A DNA stretch of 38,402 bases from positions 1-38,402 of the forward strand of contig CAIPAY010000119.1 of the NCBI GenBank assembly GCA_903863195.1. The letters are read 5' to 3'. Within the stretch, counting starts at the first letter, position 1. Each line of letters opens with the position of its first letter. A program made the position numbers and the translations under genes. This DNA is from an uncultured Holophagaceae bacterium (lineage in GTDB: Bacteria > Acidobacteriota > Holophagae > Holophagales > Holophagaceae). This document shows positions 15,726 to 27,925 of the stretch, piece by piece. The notes beneath the pieces were generated by a model. The model searched no databases. It worked only from the letters and a program-made list of their open reading frames with translations, and was not told the origin of the DNA.

Positions 15726-17177
15726 TCAGACCCGCACGGCAGCCGAGTCGGCGGGAACGTGGTTCTTCAAGGCCTGGGCCACGGGCCCCGCCAGGAACTG
15801 GCGAACCTGGTCGCCGGCGCGGCCGGTGAAGCGCCGGGCATCGAGCAGGGCGGCCAGCTCGACCTCGGTCATGGCCCAGGCGGGGTCCGCGGCCAGGAGC
15901 TGCAGCAGCTCGTTGGGACGGCCCTCGGCCTTGATGCGGCGGCCGGCCTCCAGGGCCGAGAGGCGGAACCGCTCGTGTAGGTCCTGGCGGTCCCCGCCGC
16001 GCTTCACGGCCTCCATGAGCAGCACCTCGGCGGCCATGAAGGGCAGCTCCTGGGCGAGGCGGGCCTCAATCATCTTCGGATACACGACCAGGCCCGAAGC
16101 CACGTTGCGCAGCAACACCAGGATGGCGTCTGCCGCCAGGAGGCCCTGGCTGATGGTGAGGCGGCGGTGGGCGCTATCGTCGAGCGTGCGCTCCATCCAC
16201 TGGCTGGCGCTGGTCTGGTAGCTGGAGGGCATCAGGCCCAGCACGAAGCGGGCGAGGCTGTTGATGCGCTCGGACCGCATGGGGTTGCGCTTGTAGGGCA
16301 TGGCGCTGGACCCGATCTGCTTGGTCTCGAAGGGCTCCTCGACCTCCTTGAGGTGCTGAAGCAGGCGCAGGTCGCTGGCGAACTTGGAGGCGGATGCCGC
16401 GATCCCGCAGAGCACCTGGCCAATGCGGTCCTCCAGCTTGCGCGTGGCGGTCTGACCCGAGACGGGGATGGCGGGAAAGCCGACTTTGGCGCAGAACTGT
16501 GCCTCCAGCGCCTCCACCTTGGTGCCGTCGCCGTCGAACAGCTCGAGGAAGCTGGCCTGGGTGCCCGTGGTGCCCTTCACGCCGCGCACGGGGGTGGTGC
16601 GCATGAGGTGGTCGAGATCCTCCAGGTCCAGCAGCAGGTCCTGGATCCAGAGGGTGGCGCGCTTGCCCACAGTGGTGGGCTGGGCAGGCTGGAAGTGCGT
16701 GAAGCCCAGGGTCGGCTGGTCCTGCCACTGGGCCGCGAAGGCCGCCAGCGCGGCGAGGACGTCCTGCAGGCGCCGCCGGAGCAGGGCCAGGGCCTCGTGC
16801 ACGATGAGCAGGTCGCCGTTGTCGGTGACGAAGCAGCTGGTGGCGCCGAGGTGGATGATGGGCCGGGCCCCCGGCGCCTGCTCGCCCCAGGCGTGGATGG
16901 CGGCCATGACATCATGGCGCAGCGCGGCTTCGTGCCCGGCGATGACATCGAGGTCCACCGCATCCTGGGTTGCGCGCAGCTCGGCGAGCTGGGCCTCGGC
17001 GACCGGCAGTCCCAGCTCGGCCTCGGCCTCGGCCAGGGCGATCCAGAGCCGCCGCCACACGCGCTGACGGTAGAGGGGCGAGAGCAGGCGCACCATGGCC
17101 TTGCTGGCGTAGCGGCTGGCCAGAGGATGCTCGAAGCGCTCCAGCTCGGGGCCCTCGTGGGGAGGAAGGAAGGACAT
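15726..17177 (-). CDS. purB: Adenylosuccinate lyase PurB
   Basis: PurB cleaves SAICAR and adenylosuccinate, each with release of fumarate, in purine synthesis. The 483-residue product belongs to the fumarase/aspartase superfamily and carries its signature GSSAMPYKRNP at 289-299, in the mobile catalytic loop with the active-site Ser. H161 (in LGFTHFQPAQPTT) matches the catalytic histidine region. The length and the TTPVRGVKGTTGTQASF segment fit the longer, animal-like type of PurB rather than the about 430-residue Bacillus type. The start is the ATG at 17177 with GGAG five bases upstream. It heads a minus-strand group with the Usg-like and polyferredoxin genes and diverges from glyA, another one-carbon/purine gene. 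The assignment is secure. Confidence 0.96.
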   Translation of the reverse strand: MSFLPPHEGPELERFEHPLASRYASKAMVRLLSPLYRQRVWRRLWIALAEAEAELGLPVAEAQLAELRATQDAVDLDVIAGHEAALRHDVMAAIHAWGEQAPGARPIIHLGATSCFVTDNGDLLIVHEALALLRRRLQDVLAALAAFAAQWQDQPTLGFTHFQPAQPTTVGKRATLWIQDLLLDLEDLDHLMRTTPVRGVKGTTGTQASFLELFDGDGTKVEALEAQFCAKVGFPAIPVSGQTATRKLEDRIGQVLCGIAASASKFASDLRLLQHLKEVEEPFETKQIGSSAMPYKRNPMRSERINSLARFVLGLMPSSYQTSASQWMERTLDDSAHRRLTISQGLLAADAILVLLRNVASGLVVYPKMIEARLAQELPFMAAEVLLMEAVKRGGDRQDLHERFRLSALEAGRRIKAEGRPNELLQLLAADPAWAMTEVELAALLDARRFTGRAGDQVRQFLAGPVAQALKNHVPADSAAVRV

Positions 17178-17295
17178 GGGAACTCCGGGCTTCCAGTGTC
17201 GCATGGCCGCGAGACTGTGATCCCGCTCACGAAGAGGGCCCGATTGGGCTGCCCCAGCACGGCTAGGATAGGGGCATCACCACGGAGCCGCCCCC

Positions 17296-18534
17296 ATGTA
17301 TGAAGTGATCCGAACCGTTGACCCCGCAGTGTTCCAGGCCCTGGAACTGGAGGTCCAGCGCCAGCGGCACCACCTGGAGCTGATCGCGTCGGAGAACTAC
17401 GCGTCCCGGGCCGTCATGCAGAGCATGGGCTCGCACTTCACGAACAAGTACGCCGAGGGCTACCCGGGCAAGCGCTACTACGGTGGCTGCAGCCAGGTCG
17501 ACATCATCGAGAACCTCGCGCGGGATCGGGCCCGGCACATCTTCGGGGCCGAGCACGCCAACGTCCAGCCCCACAGCGGCGCCCAGGCCAACATGGCCGT
17601 CTACCTCGCGGCTCTGAAGCCCGGCGATACCGTCCTGGGCCTCGATCTGGCCCACGGCGGCCACCTCACCCATGGCCACCCCCTGAACAGCTCGGGCATC
17701 CTCTACAAGTTTGTGCCCTACCACGTGCGCCAGGAGGATGAGCGCGTGGACATGGATGAGGTCCGCGCCCTGGCCCGGGAGCACCGCCCCAAGATGATCG
17801 TGGTCGGCGCCTCGGCCTACAGCCGCACCTGGAACTTCCCCCTCTTCCGCGAGATCTGCGACGAAGTGGGCGCCCTGCTCATGGTGGACATGGCCCACAT
17901 CGCGGGCCTGGTGGCCACCGGGCACCACCCGAGCCCTGTGCCGCACGCGGATTATGTAACCACCACCACCCACAAGACCATGCGCGGCCCGCGGGGCGGC
18001 ATGATTCTATGTAAGTCTCATTATGCCAAGAACATCGATCGGGCGGTCTTCCCGGGCGTCCAGGGCGGCCCCCTCATGCATGTCATCGCAGCCAAGGCTG
18101 TGGCACTGCACGAGATCATGCAGCCGGAGTTCAAGGCCTACAGCGGCCAGGTGATCCGGAACGCCCACGCACTCGCCAAGGGCCTGCAGGAGCGGGGCTG
18201 GCGCATCGTCAGCGGCGGCACAGACAACCACCTGTTCCTGGTGGACTTGCGTGACCACGGACTGCTGGGTCACGAGGCCGAGGAGTGCCTCCACCGGGCC
18301 GGCATGACCACCAACAAGAACGGCATTCCCTTCGATCCGAACCCGCCCCTCAAGCCCTCCGGCGTGCGCCTCGGCAGCCCCGCGCTCACCACCCGGGGCA
18401 TGAAGGAGGAGGAGATGGACCACATCGCCCGCTTCTTCGACCTGACCCTGCGTCACCGGGCTGACGAGAGCACCTTCGCCCGGGTCCGCCAGGAGGTCTT
18501 CCACCTGACCGATCAGTTCCCGATTCCTGAGTAG
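17296..18534 (+). CDS. glyA: Serine hydroxymethyltransferase GlyA
   Basis: GlyA is the cytoplasmic PLP enzyme that interconverts serine and glycine and loads tetrahydrofolate with one-carbon units. The 412-residue product is full length. It has [11 protein letters not shown] near the N-terminus, [11 protein letters not shown] (56-65), [10 protein letters not shown], and the PLP lysine K227 in [15 protein letters not shown]. The ATG has a modest GGAG site about 8 bases upstream. A -10-like TAGGAT lies at 17264-17269. It diverges from purB with about 120 bp between the start codons, and both serve purine and one-carbon supply. A 12-bp stem-loop follows the stop. Confidence 0.98.
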   Translation: MYEVIRTVDPAVFQALELEVQRQRHHLELIASENYASRAVMQSMGSHFTNKYAEGYPGKRYYGGCSQVDIIENLARDRARHIFGAEHANVQPHSGAQANMAVYLAALKPGDTVLGLDLAHGGHLTHGHPLNSSGILYKFVPYHVRQEDERVDMDEVRALAREHRPKMIVVGASAYSRTWNFPLFREICDEVGALLMVDMAHIAGLVATGHHPSPVPHADYVTTTTHKTMRGPRGGMILCKSHYAKNIDRAVFPGVQGGPLMHVIAAKAVALHEIMQPEFKAYSGQVIRNAHALAKGLQERGWRIVSGGTDNHLFLVDLRDHGLLGHEAEECLHRAGMTTNKNGIPFDPNPPLKPSGVRLGSPALTTRGMKEEEMDHIARFFDLTLRHRADESTFARVRQEVFHLTDQFPIPE

Positions 18535-18555
18535 TCCCCCGATCGAACCAGGCCA

Positions 18556-18582
18556 CCGCCAAAACGCCCTGCGTTTTGGCGG
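18556..18582 (+). terminator. Probable glyA terminator
   Basis: This is a perfect 12-bp inverted repeat (CCGCCAAAACGC, loop CCT, GCGTTTTGGCGG) 22 bases after the glyA stop, followed by TATGTTTGT. The T-tract is weak but the stem is strong. Confidence 0.7.
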
Positions 18583-18602
18583 TATGTTTGTACGGGGGGA
18601 TC

Positions 18603-19031
18603 ATGGCGGCGGATGGGCTGTTCGTCTACGGGACGTTGCGGGAGGGTGGGTCGAACCATGCCTGGCTGCTCCGGACCCAGCCCGAGGGGCTGACCCGGGC
18701 CCGGGTCGCAGGACGGCTCTTTCAGCTGCCCGCGGGCTACCCCGCCCTGGTCCCGACCCCCGAACCCGAGGCGCCACCACCCTGCCCCGGCTGGGTCTTC
18801 GGCGACTTCGTGGGCTACGAGGATGAGGCGGAGCTCGAGTCCGCCCTGGCGGATCTGGACCCCCTGGAGGGTGTCGAAGAGGGCCTCTTCAGCCGCGAGA
18901 TCCTGCCGGTGTTCCTCGCTGGAGGCCAGCATTACCGGGCCTGGGTCTATGTGTTCCACGTGGAACGCCTGCCCCGCCTGCAGCGGGAGGCGGTGGAGCT
19001 GACGGAGGGGGACTGGGCCTCCTACCTCTGA
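18603..19031 (+). CDS. Gamma-glutamylcyclotransferase-like (AIG2/GGCT) protein
   Basis: The 142-residue product has the AIG2/GGCT fold signature at its start: Val-Tyr-Gly-Thr-Leu-Arg-Glu-Gly at 8-15, the pocket that binds the gamma-glutamyl group. E89 in LDPLEGV matches the region of the catalytic acid, and FSRE follows as expected. Such proteins release 5-oxoproline from gamma-glutamyl compounds, or act on other gamma-glutamyl adducts; the real substrate here is unknown. The ATG at 18603 follows a run of six G that serves as a ribosome-binding site. A parS palindrome at 18952-18967 is part of the coding sequence and encodes Phe-His-Val-Glu. A bidirectional terminator separates it from gyrA. 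Confidence 0.82.
   Translation: MAADGLFVYGTLREGGSNHAWLLRTQPEGLTRARVAGRLFQLPAGYPALVPTPEPEAPPPCPGWVFGDFVGYEDEAELESALADLDPLEGVEEGLFSREILPVFLAGGQHYRAWVYVFHVERLPRLQREAVELTEGDWASYL
18952..18967. promoter_or_regulatory. parS site, ParB-binding palindrome (in coding sequence)
   Basis: TGTTCCACGTGGAACG contains the 14-base palindrome GTTCCACGTGGAAC, which fits the bacterial parS consensus TGTTnCACGTGnAACA at 15 of 16 positions. It lies inside the GGCT-like gene. Three further copies occur in this window around the origin. Confidence 0.85.
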
Positions 19032-19038
19032 GCCCAAA

Positions 19039-19071
19039 AAGAAAACGGCGCGGAGACCGCGCCGTTTTCTT
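19039..19071. terminator. Bidirectional terminator between the GGCT-like gene and gyrA
   Basis: This is a perfect 15-bp inverted repeat (AAGAAAACGGCGCGG, loop AGA, complementary arm). Read on the minus strand, it is followed by TTTGGGC after a T-rich arm and ends gyrA transcripts. On the plus strand the arm ends TTTTCTT, so it can also stop the convergent gene. Confidence 0.85.
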
Positions 19072-19088
19072 CGAGAAGAGAGCTTCGG

Positions 19089-21695
19089 CTAGAGGCCCAG
19101 CTTGGGCTGCTCGCCGCTCTCGTCGGGGCCCGGGTGGGCCAGGTCGACGTCCACCAGGTCCTCTTCCTCGTCCAGGGCCATGGCGCTGGCGTCGATCTTG
19201 GCCAGACCCACCACACGATCCGCAGGGCTGGCGAGCTTGAGCAGACCCACACCCTGAGCGGCGCGACCGGTCTTCCGGACCTCGTCGATGAGGAAGCGGA
19301 TGACCATGCCCTCCTGGCTGATGAGGAGGCACCCTTCTCCGGGCTTGACGAGCTTGAAGCCCACTACCCGACCATTGCGCACCCCGGCACGGATGTTGAT
19401 GACCCCCGTGCCGCCGCGGCCCTGGAGCCGGTAGTCCTGGAGCATGCTGCGCTTGCCATAGCCCTTTTCGCAGACCGTCAGCAGCATGCCGTGGCCCTCG
19501 GTGCTCAGATCGGGCTCGACGCCTTCCGGCAGATCCGGCAGGGCGTCCGCCACTTCCATGTCCACGATATGGTCGGCCTTTGCCAGCTTCATGCCCCGCA
19601 CACCGGTGGTGGCGCGGCCCGTGGCGCGGATGTCCTCCTCGGGGAAGCGGATGGCCTTGCCCTGGGCGGTGGCCAGCACGATCTGCTGGGTTCCCGTGGA
19701 GCGGCGGACAGTCACCAAGCTGTTGTCGTCATCGATGTTGAGGGCGATGAGGCCGTTGGCGCGGATGTTCGCATAGGCCGCCAGGCTGCTCTTCTTGACG
19801 GTGCCGTCGGCGGTGGCGAAGACCAGATACTCCCCTTCCGGGAAGTCCCGCAGGGCCATGAGGGTGACGACGCTCTCGCCATCCTTGAGGGAGATGAGGT
19901 TCCGGATGTGCTTGCCGCGGGTGGAGGCTGCGGCTTCAGGTAGGTCATAGACCTTGAGGGCATAAACAATACCCTTGTCGGTGAAGGCCATGAGGGTGTC
20001 GTGGGCCTTGGTCATGAAGAGCTGCTCGACGAAGTCCTCGTCCTTGGTCTTCATGCCCACCTTGCCCCGGCCCCCGCGCCGCTGGCGGCGGTAGGCGTTC
20101 AGGTCGGTCCGCTTGATGTAGCCGGCCTTGGACATGGTGACGACCATCGGGTCATCGGGGACCACGTCCTCCATGCGGATCTCGCCGGAGTAGCCCACGA
20201 TCTCGGTGCGGCGGTCGTTACCAAACTGCTCGGCCACAGCCTGCAGCTCTTCCTTGATGACCTTCAACAGCAGGCCCTCGTCGGCCAGGATGGCCTTGAG
20301 GCGGGCGATGGTCTTCTCCAGCTCGGCCAGCTCGTCGAGGATCTTCTCCCGCTCCAGGCCAGTGAGGCGCTGGAGGCGCATGTCCAGGATGGCCTGGGCC
20401 TGCACGGCGGACAGGCAGAGCCAGGGCTCCTTCTTTAGGGCCGCGGCGGTGGCGAAGGCGCCGGCCATGAGGCCGGCCTTGGCCTCCTCTGGACTCTTGG
20501 CCGCGCGGATCAGCTTGATGACCGCGTCCAGGTGGTCCAGGGCGATCTTCAGGCCCATGAGGATGTGGTGGCGCTCCTCGGCCTTCCGCAGCTGGAAGAG
20601 GGTTCGGCGGGTGACCACCTCGCGGCGGAAGCCGATGAACTCCTGCAGCACCTCCCGGAGGGTGCACACCCGGGGCTGGCCGTTCACGATGGCGAGCATG
20701 GTGATGGGGAAGCTGTTCTGGAGCTGGGTCTGCTGGTAGAGCTGGTTCAGCACGATGTCGCTGGGCTCGTTCTTCTTCAGCTCCACCACCAGGCGGATGC
20801 CCTCGCGGTCGCTCTCGTCCCGCAGGTCGCTGATGCCGTCGATCTTCTTTTCCCGCACCAGCTCGGCGATCTTCTCGGTGAGGGTGGCCTTGTTGACCTG
20901 GTAGGGCAGCTCTGTGAAGACGATCTGCTCGCGGTCGCCCGCCCGCCGGATCTGCTCAACGTGGGACTTGGCGCGCACCACGCAGCGGCCGCGACCGGTG
21001 CGGTAGGCGTCCACCACGCCCTCGGTGCCGAGCATGATGCCCCCGCCCGGGAAATCTGGGCCCTTGATGTGGGCCATCAGACCCTCAAAGCCCAGAGCCG
21101 GATTGTCGATGAGGTCGACCAGGGCCGCGCAGCACTCTCGCAGGTTGTGCGGCGGGATGCTGGTGGCCATGCCCACGGCGATGCCCTGGGAGCCGTTCAC
21201 CAGCAGGTTGGGGAAGCGCGAGGGCAGGACGAGGGGCTCCTCCATGCTGCCGTCGTAGTTGGGGCCGAAGTCCACCGTGTCCTGGTCGATGTCGCCCATC
21301 AGCTCGTTAGCCAGCCGGGACAGACGGGCCTCGGTGTAGCGCATGGCCGCCGCGGAGTCGCCGTCGATGGAGCCGAAGTTACCCTGCCCGTCCACCAGCA
21401 CGTGGCGCATGGAGAAGGGCTGGGCCATGCGGACAAGGGTGTCGTAGATGGCGGAGTCGCCGTGCGGATGGTACTTACCCATCACGTCACCGACGGTGCG
21501 GGCGGACTTCTTGTAGGCCCGGTTCCACTCGTTGCCAGACTCTTTCATGGCAAACATGACGCGGCGGTGCACGGGCTTGAGGCCATCCCGGACATCGGGC
21601 AGGGCCCGGCCCACGATGACGCTCATGGCGTAGTCCAAATAGGACTTCCGCATTTCCTTTTCAATTTCCAGGGGTTCGATACGGTTCTGGTTCAT
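19089..21695 (-). CDS. gyrA: DNA gyrase subunit A
   Basis: GyrA is the DNA breakage-reunion subunit that, with GyrB, introduces negative supercoils. The 868-residue product has the catalytic Tyr at Y120 ([12 protein letters not shown]). The quinolone-resistance region [22 protein letters not shown] keeps S81 and D85, the wild-type, drug-sensitive residues. The GyrA box appears as QRRGGRG in the C-terminal wrapping domain, which marks it as GyrA rather than ParC. The C-terminal tail is acidic ([10 protein letters not shown]). The ATG is 152 bp from gyrB, with a hairpin and a parS site in between, so gyrA may have its own promoter. The product is complete and typical. Confidence 0.98.
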   Translation of the reverse strand: MNQNRIEPLEIEKEMRKSYLDYAMSVIVGRALPDVRDGLKPVHRRVMFAMKESGNEWNRAYKKSARTVGDVMGKYHPHGDSAIYDTLVRMAQPFSMRHVLVDGQGNFGSIDGDSAAAMRYTEARLSRLANELMGDIDQDTVDFGPNYDGSMEEPLVLPSRFPNLLVNGSQGIAVGMATSIPPHNLRECCAALVDLIDNPALGFEGLMAHIKGPDFPGGGIMLGTEGVVDAYRTGRGRCVVRAKSHVEQIRRAGDREQIVFTELPYQVNKATLTEKIAELVREKKIDGISDLRDESDREGIRLVVELKKNEPSDIVLNQLYQQTQLQNSFPITMLAIVNGQPRVCTLREVLQEFIGFRREVVTRRTLFQLRKAEERHHILMGLKIALDHLDAVIKLIRAAKSPEEAKAGLMAGAFATAAALKKEPWLCLSAVQAQAILDMRLQRLTGLEREKILDELAELEKTIARLKAILADEGLLLKVIKEELQAVAEQFGNDRRTEIVGYSGEIRMEDVVPDDPMVVTMSKAGYIKRTDLNAYRRQRRGGRGKVGMKTKDEDFVEQLFMTKAHDTLMAFTDKGIVYALKVYDLPEAAASTRGKHIRNLISLKDGESVVTLMALRDFPEGEYLVFATADGTVKKSSLAAYANIRANGLIALNIDDDNSLVTVRRSTGTQQIVLATAQGKAIRFPEEDIRATGRATTGVRGMKLAKADHIVDMEVADALPDLPEGVEPDLSTEGHGMLLTVCEKGYGKRSMLQDYRLQGRGGTGVINIRAGVRNGRVVGFKLVKPGEGCLLISQEGMVIRFLIDEVRKTGRAAQGVGLLKLASPADRVVGLAKIDASAMALDEEEDLVDVDLAHPGPDESGEQPKLGL

Positions 21696-21778
21696 GGTCT
21701 CTCGTGGCCCAGGAATCGGCCTTCGGCTGATTCCTGTGTTGATGCAAATGAAAGGGAATTGCAGGGGTGGATCATCAG

Positions 21779-21794
21779 GGTTCCACGTGGAACA
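21779..21794. promoter_or_regulatory. parS site, ParB-binding palindrome (gyrB-gyrA spacer)
   Basis: GGTTCCACGTGGAACA carries the full GTTCCACGTGGAAC core and differs from the 16-base consensus only at its first base. It lies in the spacer between gyrB and gyrA, about 4 kb from the proposed oriC. Confidence 0.9.
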
Positions 21795-21814
21795 GTGCTA
21801 GAGCTTTTAACTCA

Positions 21815-21845
21815 CTCAGGATTTGGCCAAAGGCCAGATCCTGAG
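21815..21845 (-). terminator. Hairpin immediately after gyrB, possible terminator or attenuator
   Basis: CTCAGGATTTGGCC and GGCCAGATCCTGAG pair over 14 positions with one T-G wobble and a three-base loop. The stem starts two bases after the gyrB stop codon. On the minus strand it is followed by TGAGTTAAAAGC rather than a T-tract, so it may stabilise mRNA or terminate only partly before gyrA. Confidence 0.55.
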
Positions 21846-21847
21846 CA

Positions 21848-25599
<3,752 letters not shown>

Positions 25600-25857
25600 A
25601 TATCACCCTTGATGATGCTGAAGACCGGGGCAGCCTGTGGAAAGTCGCGTCAAAGCCCTATCCTACCGGAGTTTCCTCGCCTGGGACAGGCTGTGGAAAC
25701 CCCCTGGTACGTGGTGCAAGCCGACCTTTCTGGATCCAGGAAGCCGTCCTTCGGGGGCGGCCGTGGAGTCCGCAGGGACCGACCCTGTGGAAAAGTAAAT
25801 AAAGCCTTTGTAATCAGTGAATGCTATTCAAGAGGGCCTGGACCATCCTGTGGAATT
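25600..25857. other. oriC: Candidate replication origin (oriC): dnaA-dnaN spacer with DnaA-box-like sites
   Basis: Four TGTGGAA-type sites in the same orientation lie at 25636-25644, 25692-25700, 25786-25794 and 25849-25857; the last is inside the 3' end of dnaA. On the minus strand they read CTTTCCACA, GTTTCCACA, TTTTCCACA and AATTCCACA, against the standard TTATCCACA. The third fits the looser TTWTNCACA rule. Immediately beside it, 25790-25830 is a striking AT-rich patch in this GC-rich window and could be the unwinding element. Position next to dnaA and four flanking parS sites support an origin here. Strand asymmetry was not computed. Confidence 0.6.
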
Positions 25858-27190
25858 CGGGATCACGCTTCATGCGCTCCCGTACCGAGTCGATGGCATT
25901 CATCACGGTCGAGTGGTGCATGTTGAAGGAGCGCCCAATGTCCGCAAAGGGCAGCGACGCGATCTCCCGGGCCAGATACATGGCGACCTGGCGTGGCAGC
26001 AGGATGGCCTGCTGTCGCGAGCGCTTCTTCATCAGGTCCGCGAAGGACACGTTGAAGGTCTCCGCGGTCATGCGGAAGATGCGCTCGGGGGGGATCGGCG
26101 CGGAGGCCTCCTCGCCGCTCTGTCCCTGGAACGCCGCGTGGGCTACCTCGAGGCTGGGCGGGACGCCGATGAGGCTGGCCTGGAAGATCACCCGGGTCAG
26201 GAAGCCCTCCAGGTCGCGGACGCTGCCCTTCGCCTTGTGGGCGATAAAGGTCAGGACGTCCTCGGGGATGGGTGGGACGCTCGAGAAGTCAGAATCTTCC
26301 AGCTTCTTGCGCAGGATGGCGATGCGGGTCTCGAAATCCGGTGGCTGGATGTCGGCCGTCAGTCCCCACTTGAACCGGGTGATAAGCCGCTCGTGGCAGC
26401 CCTCCAGGCGCTGGGGGGGCTTGTCGGACGTAATGACGATCTGCTTCCCATGCTGGAGCAGGTGTTCCAGCACGTGGAAGATCTCTTCTTGGGTCCGCTC
26501 CATCTTCCCGAGGGTCTGCACATCGTCCAGCAGGAGCACGTCGTTCTGCTGGTATTTCTTGCGCATGGGCTCGGTGTTCTTGGCGCGGATCGCGACCGTG
26601 AGCTCGTTGAAGAAGTTGTCGACCTTGACGTAGGCCACGCGGAGCTTGGGGTCCCGCTCCAGCAGGCCCTTGCCGATGCCCACCATCAAGTGCGTCTTGC
26701 CCAGGCCCGCGCCGCCGTAGATGAACAGGGGGTTCATGCTCAGTGGCGTGGCGGCCCTGCCGTAGCTGTCCACCACAGCCTTGGCCGCTGCGAAGGCGAG
26801 CTGGCTGCCGGGACCCACGACGAAGCGGTCGAGCGTGTAGCGGTTGAACAGGTAGGGGAAGGCGGCTGGGGGATCCACGGGCCCCGCCGCCACCGCAGCC
26901 TGGGCACGCCGGGCGGGCTTGGGCTCGGCCACGGGGGTGCCGTTCACGCGGAACTCCAGGCGCAGGTCTCCCAGGCCGCCCATGGCCAGCGCGTCGCTGA
27001 ACTCTTCAGGGAGCTGCTGCTCGATCCAGAGCTTGGCCGCGGCGCTGGGAACCTGGATCCACAGCGTGCCGCCCTTCACTTCCAGCGGGGCGCAGGGCGC
27101 GATCCACTCCTTGAAGCTGGCCTCCGGCAGCTGCTTGGACAGGCCTTGCCGCAGGGTGTCCCAGAGAATTGTGGGGTCGGTGGATCGCAT
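25814..27190 (-). CDS. dnaA: Chromosomal replication initiator DnaA
   Basis: DnaA is the AAA+ ATPase that binds DnaA boxes and opens oriC. The 458-residue product has domain I (1-80), a very short Ala/Pro-rich domain II (about 85-107), and domain III with Walker A GGAGLGKTH (159-167), Walker B LLLDDVQ (219-225) and arginine finger R272 in TRFKWGL. Domain IV has R400 in LPRQVAMYLAR. The recognition-helix motif, normally G-R-D-H-S/T-T-V, reads N-M-H-H-S-T-V at 423-429, so the usual Arg and Asp are replaced. The start is the ATG at 27190; the frame runs on upstream but resembles no DnaA sequence. Its ribosome-binding site is weak. It diverges from rpmH. Confidence 0.97.
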   Translation of the reverse strand: MRSTDPTILWDTLRQGLSKQLPEASFKEWIAPCAPLEVKGGTLWIQVPSAAAKLWIEQQLPEEFSDALAMGGLGDLRLEFRVNGTPVAEPKPARRAQAAVAAGPVDPPAAFPYLFNRYTLDRFVVGPGSQLAFAAAKAVVDSYGRAATPLSMNPLFIYGGAGLGKTHLMVGIGKGLLERDPKLRVAYVKVDNFFNELTVAIRAKNTEPMRKKYQQNDVLLLDDVQTLGKMERTQEEIFHVLEHLLQHGKQIVITSDKPPQRLEGCHERLITRFKWGLTADIQPPDFETRIAILRKKLEDSDFSSVPPIPEDVLTFIAHKAKGSVRDLEGFLTRVIFQASLIGVPPSLEVAHAAFQGQSGEEASAPIPPERIFRMTAETFNVSFADLMKKRSRQQAILLPRQVAMYLAREIASLPFADIGRSFNMHHSTVMNAIDSVRERMKRDPEFHRMVQALLNSIH

Positions 27191-27325
27191 GAGTAGCACC
27201 GGAGGAAGGCGAACACAGGCGCGCACAGTCGTCGGAGGGCGCATCGTGCGCACCGGCCTCACTGGGCTCGCAGAGGGAAACATCAATCTAGCATCCCGGC
27301 CGAGGATGCGCCGTTGGAAATGCCC

Positions 27326-27354
27326 TTGAGTTGTACGGACCTCGCTGGTATTGT
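27326..27354 (+). promoter_or_regulatory. Probable rpmH promoter
   Basis: TTGAGT, a 17-base spacer and TATTGT form a good sigma70-type promoter. It would give a leader of about 40 bases before the rpmH start at 27401, and probably drives the rpmH-rnpA-yidC-jag-mnmE group. No equally clear promoter was found for dnaA on the other strand. Confidence 0.6.
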
Positions 27355-27400
27355 TGAAGGTTCGTCCTCCTCCCCGGGAGGGGACCCCCGAGGTGGAACC

Positions 27401-27535
27401 ATGAAGCGCACCTTTCAGCCCAACAACCGCCGCCGCGCCAAGACCCACGGGTTCCTGAGCCGGATGAAGACCAAGAATGGCCGTCTGGTGCTCAAGCGCC
27501 GCCGCGCCAAGGGCCGTCACGTCCTGGCGCTCTAG
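27401..27535 (+). CDS. rpmH: 50S ribosomal protein L34
   Basis: This is the 44-residue L34 of the large ribosomal subunit. It is very basic, with the conserved start [20 protein letters not shown] and the typical R-R-R-A-K-G-R ending. A GAGGTGG ribosome-binding site lies four bases before the ATG. It is divergent from dnaA and the first gene of the rpmH-rnpA-yidC-jag-mnmE series, the standard bacterial order at the origin. Confidence 0.98.
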   Translation: MKRTFQPNNRRRAKTHGFLSRMKTKNGRLVLKRRRAKGRHVLAL

Positions 27536-27556
27536 TCTCCGCCCAGGCCTTGGCCC

Positions 27557-27925
27557 GTGATCTTCAAGGACCGATTCCGCACGGTCCGCCACAAGGACCA
27601 CGCGGTTCCCGCACCCCCGCCCCGGCCCCTGCTGGGGCAGTCTTCGTTCCTGGACATCCGGGCCTGGCAGCACGCAGAGGGGGACCAGCCGCTGCTGCTG
27701 GTGACCTCGCCGCGGAAGACCGGGGGCGCGGTCCAGCGGAACCGGTTCCGCCGGCAGGTGCGCATGGCCTTCCTGGCCAGCGCCGAGTCGCTGGGAGGCG
27801 AACCCTGGGTGATCTGGGTGCGACCCAGCCGCTCGGCACCAGCCCTCAATTCCCTCCGCTTCCAGGACATTGAAAGCCAGCTTCGGCTGGCCCTGCGTCG
27901 TCTTTCCCCCCGGGAAACCCCATGA
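27557..27925 (+). CDS. rnpA: Ribonuclease P protein component
   Basis: RnpA is the protein cofactor of RNase P, which matures tRNA 5' ends. The 122-residue basic product has the family signature Arg-Asn-Arg-Phe-Arg-Arg-Gln-Val-Arg at 61-69 (the RNR motif that contacts the RNA) and an FKDRFRTVR-like start. It starts at a GTG 21 bases after rpmH, and its TGA overlaps the yidC ATG (ATGA). No yidD gene, often found between rnpA and yidC, is present, because these two overlap directly. Confidence 0.93.
   Translation: MIFKDRFRTVRHKDHAVPAPPPRPLLGQSSFLDIRAWQHAEGDQPLLLVTSPRKTGGAVQRNRFRRQVRMAFLASAESLGGEPWVIWVRPSRSAPALNSLRFQDIESQLRLALRRLSPRETP

Noticed and set aside
19089..21695. ParC rather than GyrA
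   Set aside because: The GyrA box QRRGGRG and the position after gyrB favour GyrA.
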